Of a stretch of 64,000 nt of DNA, positions 1-8,841 are shown piece by piece. Source of the DNA: Lichenicola sp965198655 (GTDB taxonomy: Bacteria; Pseudomonadota; Alphaproteobacteria; Acetobacterales; Acetobacteraceae); contig OZ240668.1 of NCBI GenBank assembly GCA_965198655.1, positions 310,001 through 374,000 of the forward strand, in the 5' to 3' direction. The notes beneath the pieces were generated by a model. The model was not told the origin of the DNA. It searched no databases and was given only the letters and a program-made list of their open reading frames with translations. Each line of letters begins with the position of its first letter. Position 1 is the stretch's first letter. The translations under genes and the position numbers were made by a program.

Positions 1-1200
1 GTCCGGCGACCAGGACGGATGGTCCTCGTCGGCGTTGCTGGTGCGGGTCAGGTTGCGGATCGCGCCGTGCTCGGCCGGCACGGACACGATGTCGCCGCGT
101 GCCGAGAACGCGGCCCGACCGCCATTGGGCGAGAGCGCGTAGTCCACCCGCTGCGCGGTATCGGTGGCGCGTATCATGCCGGCCGCCTTGGCCCAGCGCG
201 TGGTGGTGCGCGTGCCGTCGTCCGGCACGTCGGCGTCGACCTGGTGCAGCGTCTCGCTCGGCAGGTCGATCGCCCATAGATGACCGCCCTGCTGGAAGGC
301 GATGGTCCCGCCGCCGCCCGTGCCGCCCCCTTGGGTGCCCGCATCGGCCACGCCGTAGGACGGGAAGTCGACGTCGTAGTCGGTGAAGTGCGTGAGCTCC
401 CGGAACTGCTTGGAGTCGAGATCATAAACCCAGATGTTGGCGCGCCGGTGCTCGTCGCGGTCGGACAGGAAGTAGATCCTGCGCCCGACCCACATCGGCG
501 CGGTGTCGTTGCCCTTCCAGTCGGTGATCCGGGTCAGCGCCTTGGTGTCGAAGTCGTAGGTGTAGATGTCGGGCGCGCGGCCGCCGTCGTAGCGCTTCCA
601 GGTGCGGAAGTCGCGGAAGATGCGGGTATAGGCGACCGTGTGGTCGTTCGGCCCGAAGGTCAGCAGCCCGCCGCGGTCGAGCGGCAGGGGCGTCGGCAGC
701 CCGCCCGCGACCGGCACCTGGAACAAGCGGTGCACCGACGGGTTCCAGTTCATGCGCCGGGACATGAACACGATGTTCTTCGAGTCCGGGGTCCAGGTGA
801 CCACCATGTTGTCCGGGCCCCAGCGGGTCGGCGCGCGGGTCACCACGTCGGAATGGAAGGTGAGCCGCCTGGCCTCGCCGCCCCCGGCCGGGATCACGTA
901 GACGTCCTGGTTGCCCTGCGTGGTGGCGGTGTAGGCGATCCACTTCCCGTCCGGCGAGTAGCGCGGCATCACGTCCTGGCCTGCGTCCGCGGTCAGGCGC
1001 AGCGCGGTGCCGCCCGCGCGCGGCACCGTCCACAGGTTGCCGTGCGCCACGAACACGATCCGGTCGCCATGCGCGTTCGGGAACCGCATCAGCGTCGGCG
1101 CCGCCGCGCGCGCCGATCCGGGGGCCATCGCGCCCGACAGCGCGGTGGCGGCGAGCAGCCCGACCGCCAGGGCTCGGCGGGACCAGGTCGTGTCGGTCAT
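1..1200 (-). CDS. Tricorn-type S41 peptidase, N-terminal part (cut by window edge)
   Basis: The frame is open for 400 codons from an ATG at 1200 to the window edge, so the protein is truncated at its C-terminus. A twin-arginine-free signal peptide (about residues 1-32, ending ARA-AAP) suggests periplasmic export. It is followed by beta-propeller blades of the WD40-like/TolB type, seen as repeats such as YSPDGKWIAYTA, DSKNIVFMS and SPNGGRAAFSARGDI. The last motif is typical of tricorn protease homologues, whose PDZ and serine-protease domains would lie beyond the edge. A strong AAAGGAG ribosome site precedes the ATG. TolB is less likely because of the second propeller. Peptidase activity is inferred from the family, since the catalytic part is not visible. 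Confidence 0.85.
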   Translation of the reverse strand, partial: MTDTTWSRRALAVGLLAATALSGAMAPGSARAAAPTLMRFPNAHGDRIVFVAHGNLWTVPRAGGTALRLTADAGQDVMPRYSPDGKWIAYTATTQGNQDVYVIPAGGGEARRLTFHSDVVTRAPTRWGPDNMVVTWTPDSKNIVFMSRRMNWNPSVHRLFQVPVAGGLPTPLPLDRGGLLTFGPNDHTVAYTRIFRDFRTWKRYDGGRAPDIYTYDFDTKALTRITDWKGNDTAPMWVGRRIYFLSDRDEHRRANIWVYDLDSKQFRELTHFTDYDVDFPSYGVADAGTQGGGTGGGGTIAFQQGGHLWAIDLPSETLHQVDADVPDDGTRTTTRWAKAAGMIRATDTAQRVDYALSPNGGRAAFSARGDIVSVPAEHGAIRNLTRTSNADEDHPSWSPD

Positions 1201-1357
1201 GCGGTCGGATCTCCTTTGAACCCGGAAGGGAGCGCATGTTCGTACACCTGGCAAGGGGAACGGGACTTACGTGGACCCGTGGCATTCCAGAGCAGGACAG
1301 ATGATGTTGCAACGGTTTGTGCCGGCAAGCGTCCGAGAACTCCGGTGGACTGCGAAG

Positions 1358-1511
1358 GCCAGGGGCTTTGCCCCTGGACCCCATGAAGGGCAAAGCCCTT
1401 CAAACCCGATTCTTAAAGAAACGGGGTCTGGGGCCTCCGGCCCCAGTGAACCGAGCTGCGGAGCAGATCAGTGCTGTGAGGCAGATCGATGGGCAGAGCC
1501 CTGGCCTTGCT
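1358..1511. repeat. Palindromic intergenic repeat, copy A
   Basis: Modular repeat found five times in the window. On the plus strand it reads as three hairpins: CCAGGGGC-TTT-GCCCCTGG, GAAGGGC-AAA-GCCCTTC, and CTGGGGCC-TCC-GGCCCCAG preceded by TTCTTAAAGAA. These are followed by a GCTGCGGAGCAGATC / GGGCAGAGCCCTGGCC tail. It lies 75 bp after the stop of the leftward 2OG oxygenase gene and upstream of the tricorn gene. Relative to the oxygenase gene its orientation matches copies B, C and E. A role in transcript termination or RNA end protection is inferred. Confidence 0.85.
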
Positions 1512-1586
1512 TGTCGGTCGCCAGTCTCTATCGCCGTCGCGAGCAGGAGCATGGACTGTCATCTGCCCGGAGTGAACGGGATGGCC

Positions 1587-2399
1587 TCATCGGGGCGCCT
1601 TGATCCTGCGGCTCGCCGCCCGCAACACGTTGAGCGCCAGCGGCGGGGACACGAGGCGCAGGATAACCTCCGCGCGCTGCCTGGCCGTCTGCCCCGGACT
1701 GGCGACATATCCGGTATCGGCACGAGCCGAGGCCATGTCCGCCGGCGTCTTGCTGCTGTAGTAGTACGAGATGACGGCGCGACGCCTGAGACCCGCTTTG
1801 ACGGGTTGCGAATGGCCATGCACCGCCCGGTCCGATTGCTGCATGATCACGGTTCTTCCGAACACCGGAACGACCGACGCGACGCAGGCCGCCGGTTTGG
1901 TCTGCCAGAGTTCCAACGAACCTCCGTCCGAGGCCTGCCAACCAGGATTCAGGTAGGTGATGACGGCAAGACGGTTGACGAGCCCGGTCACCGGATGAAC
2001 CCGGAAGTCGACGTGCGGCTGGAAGTGTCCGCCTTCGGGCACCTCGTGCATGCCGCCGCCGAACAGCGACGGATCCGGTATCAAGCCGTCGATGCCGGTG
2101 AGGTGCGAGAGCAGGCGGAGAAACCTGCCTGAATAGACGACGTCGAAATACGTCTGAGCGGCCGGAGGTAGTGCTGCGCCCGGTGTCGTGGCCAGCTTGA
2201 CCTGCATCTGGCTCCTGAAGGACGTCCAGCCTTCCGCCTTCGCATCGAACTCCGGCAGGATGCGCTCGAGCATCGCCTCATCGAAAAGATCGTCGATGAC
2301 GAGATGAGGAAACGGTACCGCTTGTCTCATGTCTTGAGACAGTCGTTCGCGTTGTTCGACGGGGTAGAGCCGAAAGGCCGCCTCCTCGTTGATGACCAT
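1587..2399 (-). CDS. 2OG-Fe(II) oxygenase (prolyl 4-hydroxylase-like)
   Basis: 270 residues from ATG 2399, chosen because a GGAGGAA ribosome site lies just upstream; the frame is open further but without a better start. The double-stranded beta-helix fold is shown by the HxD iron motif (H129, D131) in HFQPHVDFRVHP, the distal iron ligand H194 in RAVHGHSQP, and a basic residue in the GLRRRAVISYYYS strand that would bind 2-oxoglutarate (about R207). This matches the P4Hc/2OG-FeII_Oxy_3 families, which hydroxylate proteins or small metabolites. The substrate is not predictable. It is cytoplasmic with no signal peptide, and no obvious partner lies next to it. Repeat copy A follows the gene. Confidence 0.8.
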   Translation of the reverse strand: MVINEEAAFRLYPVEQRERLSQDMRQAVPFPHLVIDDLFDEAMLERILPEFDAKAEGWTSFRSQMQVKLATTPGAALPPAAQTYFDVVYSGRFLRLLSHLTGIDGLIPDPSLFGGGMHEVPEGGHFQPHVDFRVHPVTGLVNRLAVITYLNPGWQASDGGSLELWQTKPAACVASVVPVFGRTVIMQQSDRAVHGHSQPVKAGLRRRAVISYYYSSKTPADMASARADTGYVASPGQTARQRAEVILRLVSPPLALNVLRAASRRIKAPR

Positions 2400-2632
2400 C
2401 CTGTTCCTCCGGCCCTGCATCTCCAGGCAGATCCAAGCTACTTCGTTTGTTCCGCGATTAGATAGTTCGAAGAGCTGAAGCGTATGCGCCTGACACGCCC
2501 GCAACCGCATGAACCGGGGTAGGCATCATGGAGCATATGCCATCGCGTGGCATCGGCGAGGCTGGAGCCGCTGGTCGATCTCTGCCGGCCGACGAGACGA
2601 CGCCCCATGATCTTCCGCGCATGGTCTCGCGG

Positions 2633-3202
2633 TCAAAGGTCTTGCGCGATGGCAGCGCAGAGCCGGCGCAGCAACTCGCTCATCGCCGCCACCTCCGCCG
2701 CGTCGCCGGCCGGCACCCCGGTCGCGACGAGATGGGCCCGGCGCTGCGACAGCACGACCGGCGGCGGGACCTGCTCGACCGTCCAGTCCGCATCCAGGGT
2801 CAGGGTGCCCGAGGCGTCCAGGTCAAAGGCGGTGGCGGTCAGGCTGACCCGCCGGCCAGTTCCGAGCGGCGGTTGCATGACCACCGCCGTCTGCGGCAGC
2901 GCCGCCTGCAGGTCGGCCGCCAGCGCCAGGCGGATGCCGACCGACAGCCGATCCGCCCACCGTCCGTTCCGGCTTGCCACCAGCTCGGACGGCCCGATCC
3001 GGCGCAGGATCAGGCTGGTGTCCAGGGGGTCGGGCAGCAGCACCGGGCGCAGCTCGATCACCTGCGCCGGCAGCGTCTCGACCGTGGCGGCGGCAGGCGA
3101 CGGCGTCGTCGCCAGGACGTAGCTGTGCAGCGCCGGCGCGGCGCAGCCGCCCAGGGCGACGGCCATGGTGACGGCCAGAACCGCCGCGATCGCCCGCCTC
3201 AC
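2633..3202 (-). CDS. ABC-type transport auxiliary lipoprotein (PqiC/ABC_trans_aux family)
   Basis: 189 residues with a lipoprotein signal peptide and lipobox ALGGC (lipidated C20). The body matches the ABC_trans_aux family (SYVLATTPSP..., L.RIGPSELVASRNGRWADRLS), which works with MCE proteins as an outer-membrane partner. It is the last gene of the leftward Mla-type operon: its ATG overlaps the MlaD-like stop by four bases, implying translational coupling. This family commonly replaces MlaC/MlaA components in alphaproteobacterial MCE systems. The role in lipid transfer is inferred from the operon. Confidence 0.85.
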   Translation of the reverse strand: MRRAIAAVLAVTMAVALGGCAAPALHSYVLATTPSPAAATVETLPAQVIELRPVLLPDPLDTSLILRRIGPSELVASRNGRWADRLSVGIRLALAADLQAALPQTAVVMQPPLGTGRRVSLTATAFDLDASGTLTLDADWTVEQVPPPVVLSQRRAHLVATGVPAGDAAEVAAMSELLRRLCAAIAQDL

Positions 3203-4167
3203 CGCGCCCGGCCCCGCAGCACCAGGGACGGGTCCGCCTCCACGTCGTGGGCGATGCCGCGCAGGCTGCCCGCGGCCGCCGCGAGGTCGCGCAGGCTGGC
3301 TTCCAGGTTCATCCGGTCCTCGGAGCGTTCCGAGGTGAGCGCATCCAGGGTGGCGGTCAGGTGGCGCGCGTTGTCGGCCGCCTGGTTGGCGCTGGCCAGC
3401 AGCCGCTTCACCTCCGGCCCGCGCGCGGACACGACGGCCTGCAGCGACGCCGACAGCGCGTCGTAGTGCCCGATCACCCGCAGCGCCTCCGTGCGCACGG
3501 TTTCCAACGACTGCTTGAGGATCGGCCCGGTGTCGTGCAGCCCGTCCGCAGTGACCTGCAGGCTGGCGATCAGCGGCGGCAGGGAGCGGTCCAGCGTGCC
3601 GGCCAGCCGCTCCACCGTGTGCAGGGTGCGCTGCGTGTCCGCTGCCAGGTCGCGCAGTGGCAGGCTGGTGACCTCGTCCCGGAGCCGCTGGAAATCAGAC
3701 TGCACCGACGGGATCTCGATCAGGTCGCCGGGCACGCCGGAGAACGCGGCGCCCGATCCCGGCCTGATGTCGAGCTCGACCGCCATCTGCCCGGTCACGA
3801 TGCTTTGCAGCGACAGCTCGCCGCGCAGGCCCGCCGCCACCAGCCGCTGCAGCCCGGCGCGTCCCGAGGAGGCTCCCGGCCCGTCCAGTTGCAGCCGGCC
3901 GGGATCGAGCTGCAGCACCACCGGGATGCGCGCGCGCAGGCTCCCCGGATCCACGTGCAGCGACACCGTTTCCACCGCGCCGACGCGCAGGCCCTGGAAA
4001 GTCACCGGCGCGCCGGGCGCCAGCCCCGCCACGTCGCCAGGGAAGTAGATCACCGCCCGGTCGACCGGGCTCAGCAGGTGCAGGCGCCCGAACAGCAGCA
4101 CCGTGCCCAGCACCAGGCCCAGCCCCACCAGCACGAACAGCCCGACCACCGTGTCTCTAGCCGCCAT
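3199..4167 (-). CDS. MCE-family lipid-binding protein (MlaD-like)
   Basis: 322 residues. One N-terminal membrane segment (about residues 6-27) is followed by an MCE domain (about 35-120; PGDVAGLAPGAPVTFQGLRVGAVE is typical). A long helical C-terminus (about 160-310, with AADTQRTLHTVERLAGTLDR and ANQAADNARHLTATLDAL) resembles the needle-forming region of larger MCE proteins. MCE proteins form periplasmic hexamers that carry phospholipids between inner and outer membranes. The gene overlaps the upstream ATPase gene (stop 4157, start 4167) and the downstream lipoprotein gene, so all are one operon. MlaD of E. coli is much shorter (about 183 residues), so this is a long-tailed form. Confidence 0.88.
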   Translation of the reverse strand: MAARDTVVGLFVLVGLGLVLGTVLLFGRLHLLSPVDRAVIYFPGDVAGLAPGAPVTFQGLRVGAVETVSLHVDPGSLRARIPVVLQLDPGRLQLDGPGASSGRAGLQRLVAAGLRGELSLQSIVTGQMAVELDIRPGSGAAFSGVPGDLIEIPSVQSDFQRLRDEVTSLPLRDLAADTQRTLHTVERLAGTLDRSLPPLIASLQVTADGLHDTGPILKQSLETVRTEALRVIGHYDALSASLQAVVSARGPEVKRLLASANQAADNARHLTATLDALTSERSEDRMNLEASLRDLAAAAGSLRGIAHDVEADPSLVLRGRAR

Positions 4168-4933
4168 CCCGTCCTCCCGTGCCGGTCCGCTCGCGGTGCA
4201 TGAACGCCCGCACCGTCGGATCGGTGCTGGTGTCGCGCAACCTGGTGGGTGCGCCGGTGGCGATCACGGTGCGGGTGTCGGCGTCGAGAAAGGCGCCGTC
4301 GTCGGCGATCGCGAACAGGCTCGGCAGCTCGTGGCTGACCAGCACGATGGTGGTGCCGAGCCCGTCGCGCAGCTCCAGGATCAGGTCGTCCAGCCGGCGC
4401 GCGGTGACCGGGTCCAGCCCGGCCGACGGCTCGTCGAAGAACAGCACCTCCGGGTCCAGCGCCAGCGCCCGGGCGATGCCGGCGCGCTTGCGCATGCCGC
4501 CGCTCAGCTCGGCCGGCATCCGGTCGGCCGCTTCCTCCAGCCCCACCAGCGCCAGCTTGAACCGCACCAGGTCGGCGATGGCGGCAGGCCGCCTGCGCGT
4601 GAACAACCGCAGCGGCAGGGCGACGTTCTGCGCCACCGTGAGCGAGCTCCACAGCGCCCCGCTCTGGAACAGCACCCCGAAGCGCCGGTTGATGGCGGTG
4701 CGCTGCGCCGGCGTTCCCGGCCAGTACGCTTCGCCGTCCACACGCATCGTGCCCGCCTCCGGCCGCAGCAGGCCGACCAGCCCCTTCAGCACCGTGCTCT
4801 TGCCGCTGCCGCTGCCGCCCATCAGCGCGAAGATCGAGCCGGCGCGGATGCGCAGGCTGACGTTTCGCTGCACCACAGCACCGCCATAGCCGAGCGCCAG
4901 CCCGCTGGCCTCGATCTTGAATCCCCCGCTCAC
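4157..4933 (-). CDS. ABC transporter ATPase of the MCE/Mla system (MlaF-like)
   Basis: 258 residues. It has Walker A GGSGSGKST (39-47), a Q-loop near FQSGALWSSLTV, signature LSGGM (143-147), Walker B VLFFDEP (163-169) and H-loop H201. The sequence SGALWSSLTV followed by LSGGMRKRAGIARALALDPE is characteristic of MlaF/Ttg2A ATPases. The start is GTG at 4933, overlapping the permease stop codon in a GTGA arrangement. The frame is open further upstream, but that part is antisense-like and overlaps the permease. It powers lipid movement by the adjacent MlaE and MlaD homologues in the inner membrane. Confidence 0.9.
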   Translation of the reverse strand: MSGGFKIEASGLALGYGGAVVQRNVSLRIRAGSIFALMGGSGSGKSTVLKGLVGLLRPEAGTMRVDGEAYWPGTPAQRTAINRRFGVLFQSGALWSSLTVAQNVALPLRLFTRRRPAAIADLVRFKLALVGLEEAADRMPAELSGGMRKRAGIARALALDPEVLFFDEPSAGLDPVTARRLDDLILELRDGLGTTIVLVSHELPSLFAIADDGAFLDADTRTVIATGAPTRLRDTSTDPTVRAFMHRERTGTGGRDGG

Positions 4934-6126
4934 AGTCCGAGCCCGTCTGCCAGCACGGCGAACACCGCGTCCACCGCGATGATGCCGACGATGCAGGCCA
5001 CCACCGCCCGTGTCGCCGCCTCGCCGACCGCGGCGGCGCTGCGCCCGGCGCCGAGCCCGATGTGGCACGACACGAGCCCGATCAACAGCGCGAACGCCCC
5101 GCTCTTGACCGCGCCGAACGCGAACTGCTCGAGCGGCACCGCGCGGGCCAGCGCGGCCGCGAACGCGCCCGGCGCGATGCCGAGCATGCCGACCGCGACC
5201 AGGCCGCCGCCGATCATACCGATCAGGCAGGCGTAGAAATAAAGCAGTGGCATGGTCAGGACCAGCGACAGCGTCATCGGCAGCACCAGGGTGACGCGCT
5301 CGCTGATGCCCAGCACGCGCAGCGCGTCGATCTCCTCGTTGCCCTGCATGGTGGCGAGCCGGGCGGCGTTGGCGCCGCCGGTGCGGCCGGCCAGCACGAT
5401 CGCCGTCATCACCGACGCCAGCTCGCGCACCAGGCTCAAGCCCACCAGCTCGCCGACGAAGCTCTGCGCGCCGAAGCGGCGGAGCTGGGACGCGCCGATG
5501 AAGGCCAGGATCGCCCCCATCAGCAGGTTCACCACGCCGACGATCGGCAGCGCCGACGGACCCGCTCCCCGCAACGCGTCCAGCAGGTCCCCGCCCTGCA
5601 TCCGGGCGCCAGGCCGCCGGCCGCGCGGCAGCAGCCCGCCGATCAGGCTGCCCAGCAGCCCCGTCACCGCGCCGACGGCAGCCAGCGCCGACAGCGTGGC
5701 CCGCCCGAGCGCTGCCAGCGGGTTCCAGGGGGGCGGCCGGGGCAGGGGCGGCATGGACCCGTTCGCCGCCAGCGCCAGCAGCCGGCGCATCGGCGGCGGC
5801 AAGCCGTCCTCCTCCAGGAACCGGTCCTCGGCCAGCAGGTGCGCGCGCAGTTGCCACAACGTCGCGATCAGCAGGCTGTCCCAGCTCCCGAGCCGCGCCG
5901 CGTCGATCCGGAGCCGGCGGCTCCGGCCGGTCGCGGCCGCGATCGCCGCAGCCTGCGCCGTGGGCACCAGCCCGTCCCGGCCGCGCCAGTCGCCGTCCAG
6001 CACCAGCACCGCCGCGTCGTCCTGCCGCTCGACCCGCCACGGCCGGTCCTCGGGACCCGGCAGCGCTCCGCGCCTCAGCGGGCGCCGTGCCGCGTCGGCC
6101 GGTGCCGGACGGCGCGGTGGAGGCAA
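4930..6126 (-). CDS. MlaE-family permease with N-terminal STAS domain
   Basis: 398 residues. A STAS-like N-terminal domain (about 30-110; VLVLDGDWRGRDGLV...LRIDAARLGSWDSLLI) is fused to a MlaE permease core of about five membrane helices (about 150-395). The core carries the family's EL...RTGGANAARLATMQGNEEIDALRVLGI segment. The STAS part stands in for a separate MlaB. It is the first gene of the leftward operon. The frame starts with TTG at 6126; no ATG lies in frame nearby and no convincing ribosome site separates the options, so the exact start is uncertain. Its divergent neighbour is the Rieske-AIF gene, 161 bp away. Confidence 0.87.
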   Translation of the reverse strand: MPPPRRPAPADAARRPLRRGALPGPEDRPWRVERQDDAAVLVLDGDWRGRDGLVPTAQAAAIAAATGRSRRLRIDAARLGSWDSLLIATLWQLRAHLLAEDRFLEEDGLPPPMRRLLALAANGSMPPLPRPPPWNPLAALGRATLSALAAVGAVTGLLGSLIGGLLPRGRRPGARMQGGDLLDALRGAGPSALPIVGVVNLLMGAILAFIGASQLRRFGAQSFVGELVGLSLVRELASVMTAIVLAGRTGGANAARLATMQGNEEIDALRVLGISERVTLVLPMTLSLVLTMPLLYFYACLIGMIGGGLVAVGMLGIAPGAFAAALARAVPLEQFAFGAVKSGAFALLIGLVSCHIGLGAGRSAAAVGEAATRAVVACIVGIIAVDAVFAVLADGLGL

Positions 6127-6287
6127 TGTCCGGGGGAAACCGGGCAGGGGGGCATCGGGGCAACGTCCTTTCCGGAAGAAAGGACACGATAAACCAGGAC
6201 GGCGCGGCGCGTCGCCCCCGGGCGCCCTGCCTGCAATCCGAACCGCGGGCCTCGCGTTGGCTGTCCACCACTTGAGGAGCAGGTCGC

Positions 6288-7760
6288 ATGCGGCAGGTCA
6301 CGACCCTCGCAGCCCTTCCCGACAACACGCCGCACGCGGTCGATCTCGACGGCACCCGCATCCTCCTGCTCCGCGACGGGCAGGAGGTGCGGGCGTTCTC
6401 GGCCACCTGCCCCCATGCCGGCGCACCCCTGGAACAGGGCGCGGTCTGCGACGGAAGGCTGGTCTGCCCATGGCACAAGGCGATGTTCGACATCGCCGAT
6501 GGCGCTCTGCTGGAGCCGCCGGCGTTGCAACCCTTGCGGCGCTACCCGGTGCGGGTCGAGGGCGACGCGGTGCTGGTCTCGTCCAGCCCGCTCGCCGACC
6601 CGCCGCGGGCCGCGGCACCGGACCCGCGCGTCATGGCGATCGTCGGCGCCGGCGCCGCCGGGGCGGCGGGTGCGGCGGCGTTGCGCGAGTTCGGCTTCAC
6701 CGGCTGGCTGGTGGTGGTCGGCCAGGAGCCGGGCGAGCCGTTCGACCGCACCGCGCTCAGCAAGTTCGTGCTCGAAGGCGGCATGGCGCCGGAGGCGGCG
6801 GCCCCGCTCTGGTCGGACGGCTTCGTCGAACGGGAGCGGATCGAGCGGCTGCACGACACCGTCACCGCGATCGATCCCGCAACGCGGACGCTGACCCTGG
6901 GGTCGGGCGGTTCCCTGTGCTGCGACGCCATGCTGCTGGCGCCGGGTTCCGTGCCGCGACCGCTCGACGTGCCGGGCGGCGACGGCCCCGACATCCGCCT
7001 GCTCCGCACCCGGGCGGACGCGTCGGCGATCCTGGATCGGCTGTCCGGCGCCCCGCGCGTGGTGGTGGTGGGCGGCAGCTTCATCGGCCTGGAGGCGGCC
7101 TCGGCGCTGCGTCAGCGGGACGTGCCGGTGACGGTGATCTCGCCGCACGCGACCCCGTTCGAGCCGGTGCTGGGCTGGCGCATCGCCGCCATGCTGCGCC
7201 GGCTGCACGAGGCGAACGGCGTGGTGTTCCGGGGCAGGGCGCGCGTCGCGGCGGTCGAGGCCGGGGCGGTGCGGCTGGAGGACGGCGAGCGGATCCCGGC
7301 CGACCTGGTGCTGGCCGGGGTCGGGGTGCGCCCGGCGACGGAGTTCGCCGCCGGTCTCGGCCTCGCGGAGGATGGCAGCCTCGACACAGATGCGGGCATG
7401 CGGGTCGCGGACGGCATCTTCGCCGCCGGCGACTCGGCGCGGTTCCCGTTCGGCGACGGGCGGATCCGGGTCGAGCATTGGCGGGTGGCGCAGCAGCACG
7501 CGCGGGTGGCGGCGCGCAACATGCTGGGTGGGAACGCCCGCTTCGAGCAGCCGCCGTTCTTCTGGACCTACCATTACGGCAAGCGGATCGAGGTGCACGG
7601 CCATCCTGCCTCGTTCGACCGCGTGCAGATCGAGGGCGACCTGGACGCACAGGACTTCGTCGGTCGCATCATGCGCGACGACGCGCTGGTCGGCCTGGTT
7701 GGATGCAACCGCGACACCGAGCTCGCGGGACTGGCGCTGCAGGTGCCAGCCCACCCTTGA
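6288..7760 (+). CDS. Rieske-FAD/NAD(P)H oxidoreductase fusion (AIFM3-like)
   Basis: 490 residues. An N-terminal Rieske [2Fe-2S] domain has ligands C41-P-H43 and C60-PW-H63. It is followed by a pyridine nucleotide-disulphide reductase module with an FAD-binding GAGAAG motif (about 119-124), an NAD(P) site VVVGGSFIGLEAA, and a second FAD motif IFAAGDSARFP, plus a reductase C-terminal domain. The order matches AIFM3-type proteins and ferredoxin reductases carrying their own Rieske centre. GAGGAGC precedes the ATG. The cofactor chain (NADH to FAD to [2Fe-2S]) is supported by motifs, but the electron acceptor is unknown. It stands alone, transcribed rightwards, with a convergent SDR gene 21 bp after its stop. 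Confidence 0.88.
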   Translation: MRQVTTLAALPDNTPHAVDLDGTRILLLRDGQEVRAFSATCPHAGAPLEQGAVCDGRLVCPWHKAMFDIADGALLEPPALQPLRRYPVRVEGDAVLVSSSPLADPPRAAAPDPRVMAIVGAGAAGAAGAAALREFGFTGWLVVVGQEPGEPFDRTALSKFVLEGGMAPEAAAPLWSDGFVERERIERLHDTVTAIDPATRTLTLGSGGSLCCDAMLLAPGSVPRPLDVPGGDGPDIRLLRTRADASAILDRLSGAPRVVVVGGSFIGLEAASALRQRDVPVTVISPHATPFEPVLGWRIAAMLRRLHEANGVVFRGRARVAAVEAGAVRLEDGERIPADLVLAGVGVRPATEFAAGLGLAEDGSLDTDAGMRVADGIFAAGDSARFPFGDGRIRVEHWRVAQQHARVAARNMLGGNARFEQPPFFWTYHYGKRIEVHGHPASFDRVQIEGDLDAQDFVGRIMRDDALVGLVGCNRDTELAGLALQVPAHP

Positions 7761-7781
7761 CGGGCCCACCCGGCCAGCGCC

Positions 7782-8522
7782 TCAGCTTCGCGCGACCATG
7801 CGCTCGGTGAACCGCGGCGCCAGGCGCAGCAGCAAGGGCAGCCAGCGGACCACCCCGGGCAGCACCTCGTCGCGACCACGCGCCGCGTCGCGCAGCACCT
7901 GCCGCACCAGCGCGTCCGGCGACAGCTTGGCGCCCTGCCGGTGGCTGACCGCCGGCGTGTCGACCAGCGGCGGCAGCACCTCCGTCACGCCGACCCGCGA
8001 TGCCGCGAGCTGGCGACGCAGCGCCTTGCAGAAGCCGTGCAGCCCGGCCTTGGACGCCGAATACGCCGGCGCCGCGGTCCAGGGCGCCAGTCCGTAGCCG
8101 GACCCGACCACGACGATGCGCGACGGTGCTGCCGCCAGCAGGCCGGGCATGGCCGACGCGACCAGCTCGATCGCGCCGCCGAGGTTGATCCCGATCTCCC
8201 GGGCAGGGTCCGCGTCACCGATGCCGGGATCGGCGAAGTCCAGGGTGCGCAACACCCCGGCGTTGCTGACCAGGAGGTCGATCCGCCCCGCCTCGTCCAG
8301 CACCGCGGCGACGAAGCCGCGTATCGCCGCCGCGTCCGCCATGTCGCAGACCAGGCCGCGAACCCCGGGATGATCCCGTTCCAGTCGACGCAGCCGGTCC
8401 GGGTCGCGGCCGCAGGCGAACACCCGGTCGCCGCGCGCGTGCAGCGCCGCCACGAAGGCGCGGCCGATCCCGGAGGACCCGCCGCTGACCACGGCCACAG
8501 CTCGACGGTCCGATGCGTCCAT
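7782..8522 (-). CDS. Short-chain dehydrogenase/reductase (DltE-like)
   Basis: 246 residues. Rossmann motif SGGSSGIG near residues 14-21, NAG motif VSNAGVL, catalytic serine in VVGSGYG and YSASK catalytic pair near residue 150. Ending VEVLPP-type residues (TEVLPPLVDTPAV) and a C-terminal hydrophobic RWLPLLLRLAPRF stretch resemble the DltE/oxidoreductase SDR group rather than FabG. The substrate is unknown. The start ATG at 8522 is preceded by a weak GGGAAGCGG. It faces the LysR regulator gene across a 319-bp divergent gap, an arrangement that often marks a regulator and its target, but no operator was identified there. Confidence 0.8.
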   Translation of the reverse strand: MDASDRRAVAVVSGGSSGIGRAFVAALHARGDRVFACGRDPDRLRRLERDHPGVRGLVCDMADAAAIRGFVAAVLDEAGRIDLLVSNAGVLRTLDFADPGIGDADPAREIGINLGGAIELVASAMPGLLAAAPSRIVVVGSGYGLAPWTAAPAYSASKAGLHGFCKALRRQLAASRVGVTEVLPPLVDTPAVSHRQGAKLSPDALVRQVLRDAARGRDEVLPGVVRWLPLLLRLAPRFTERMVARS

Positions 8523-8841
8523 CCGCTTCCCGATCGCTCGTGCCCTGCGGCCCCGGAGGAACGCACGGCAAGCACAGCGTAACACGGTCGCGGCGCGGAC
8601 CGGGAACGCGGCCGGCCGCAGCGGGATCCTGGTCCGGACCGGACCACGGCTCCGGCCGGCACGAGGCGTTGCGGCCGGACGCGCCGTCCAGCCCGATCCG
8701 GATCGCGTCCAGGAGCTGTCGGTTTGTCCCGGGCCGCCCAGCCTCGTCGAGCGGCTGCGCGCGGAACGCTTCGCTCGCGTCGTTGCCGGGGACGCATCTA
8801 CCGCGGTTGCGCCCGCATCACCGCGTTGCGATTGTTGGCGG
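8523..8841. other. Divergent intergenic region between SDR and LysR genes
   Basis: This 319-bp stretch separates two divergently transcribed genes. No conserved coding frame, RNA gene or repeat was recognised. It should hold both promoters. No clear inverted-repeat LysR operator stands out here, unlike the one at 9906. Confidence 0.4.
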
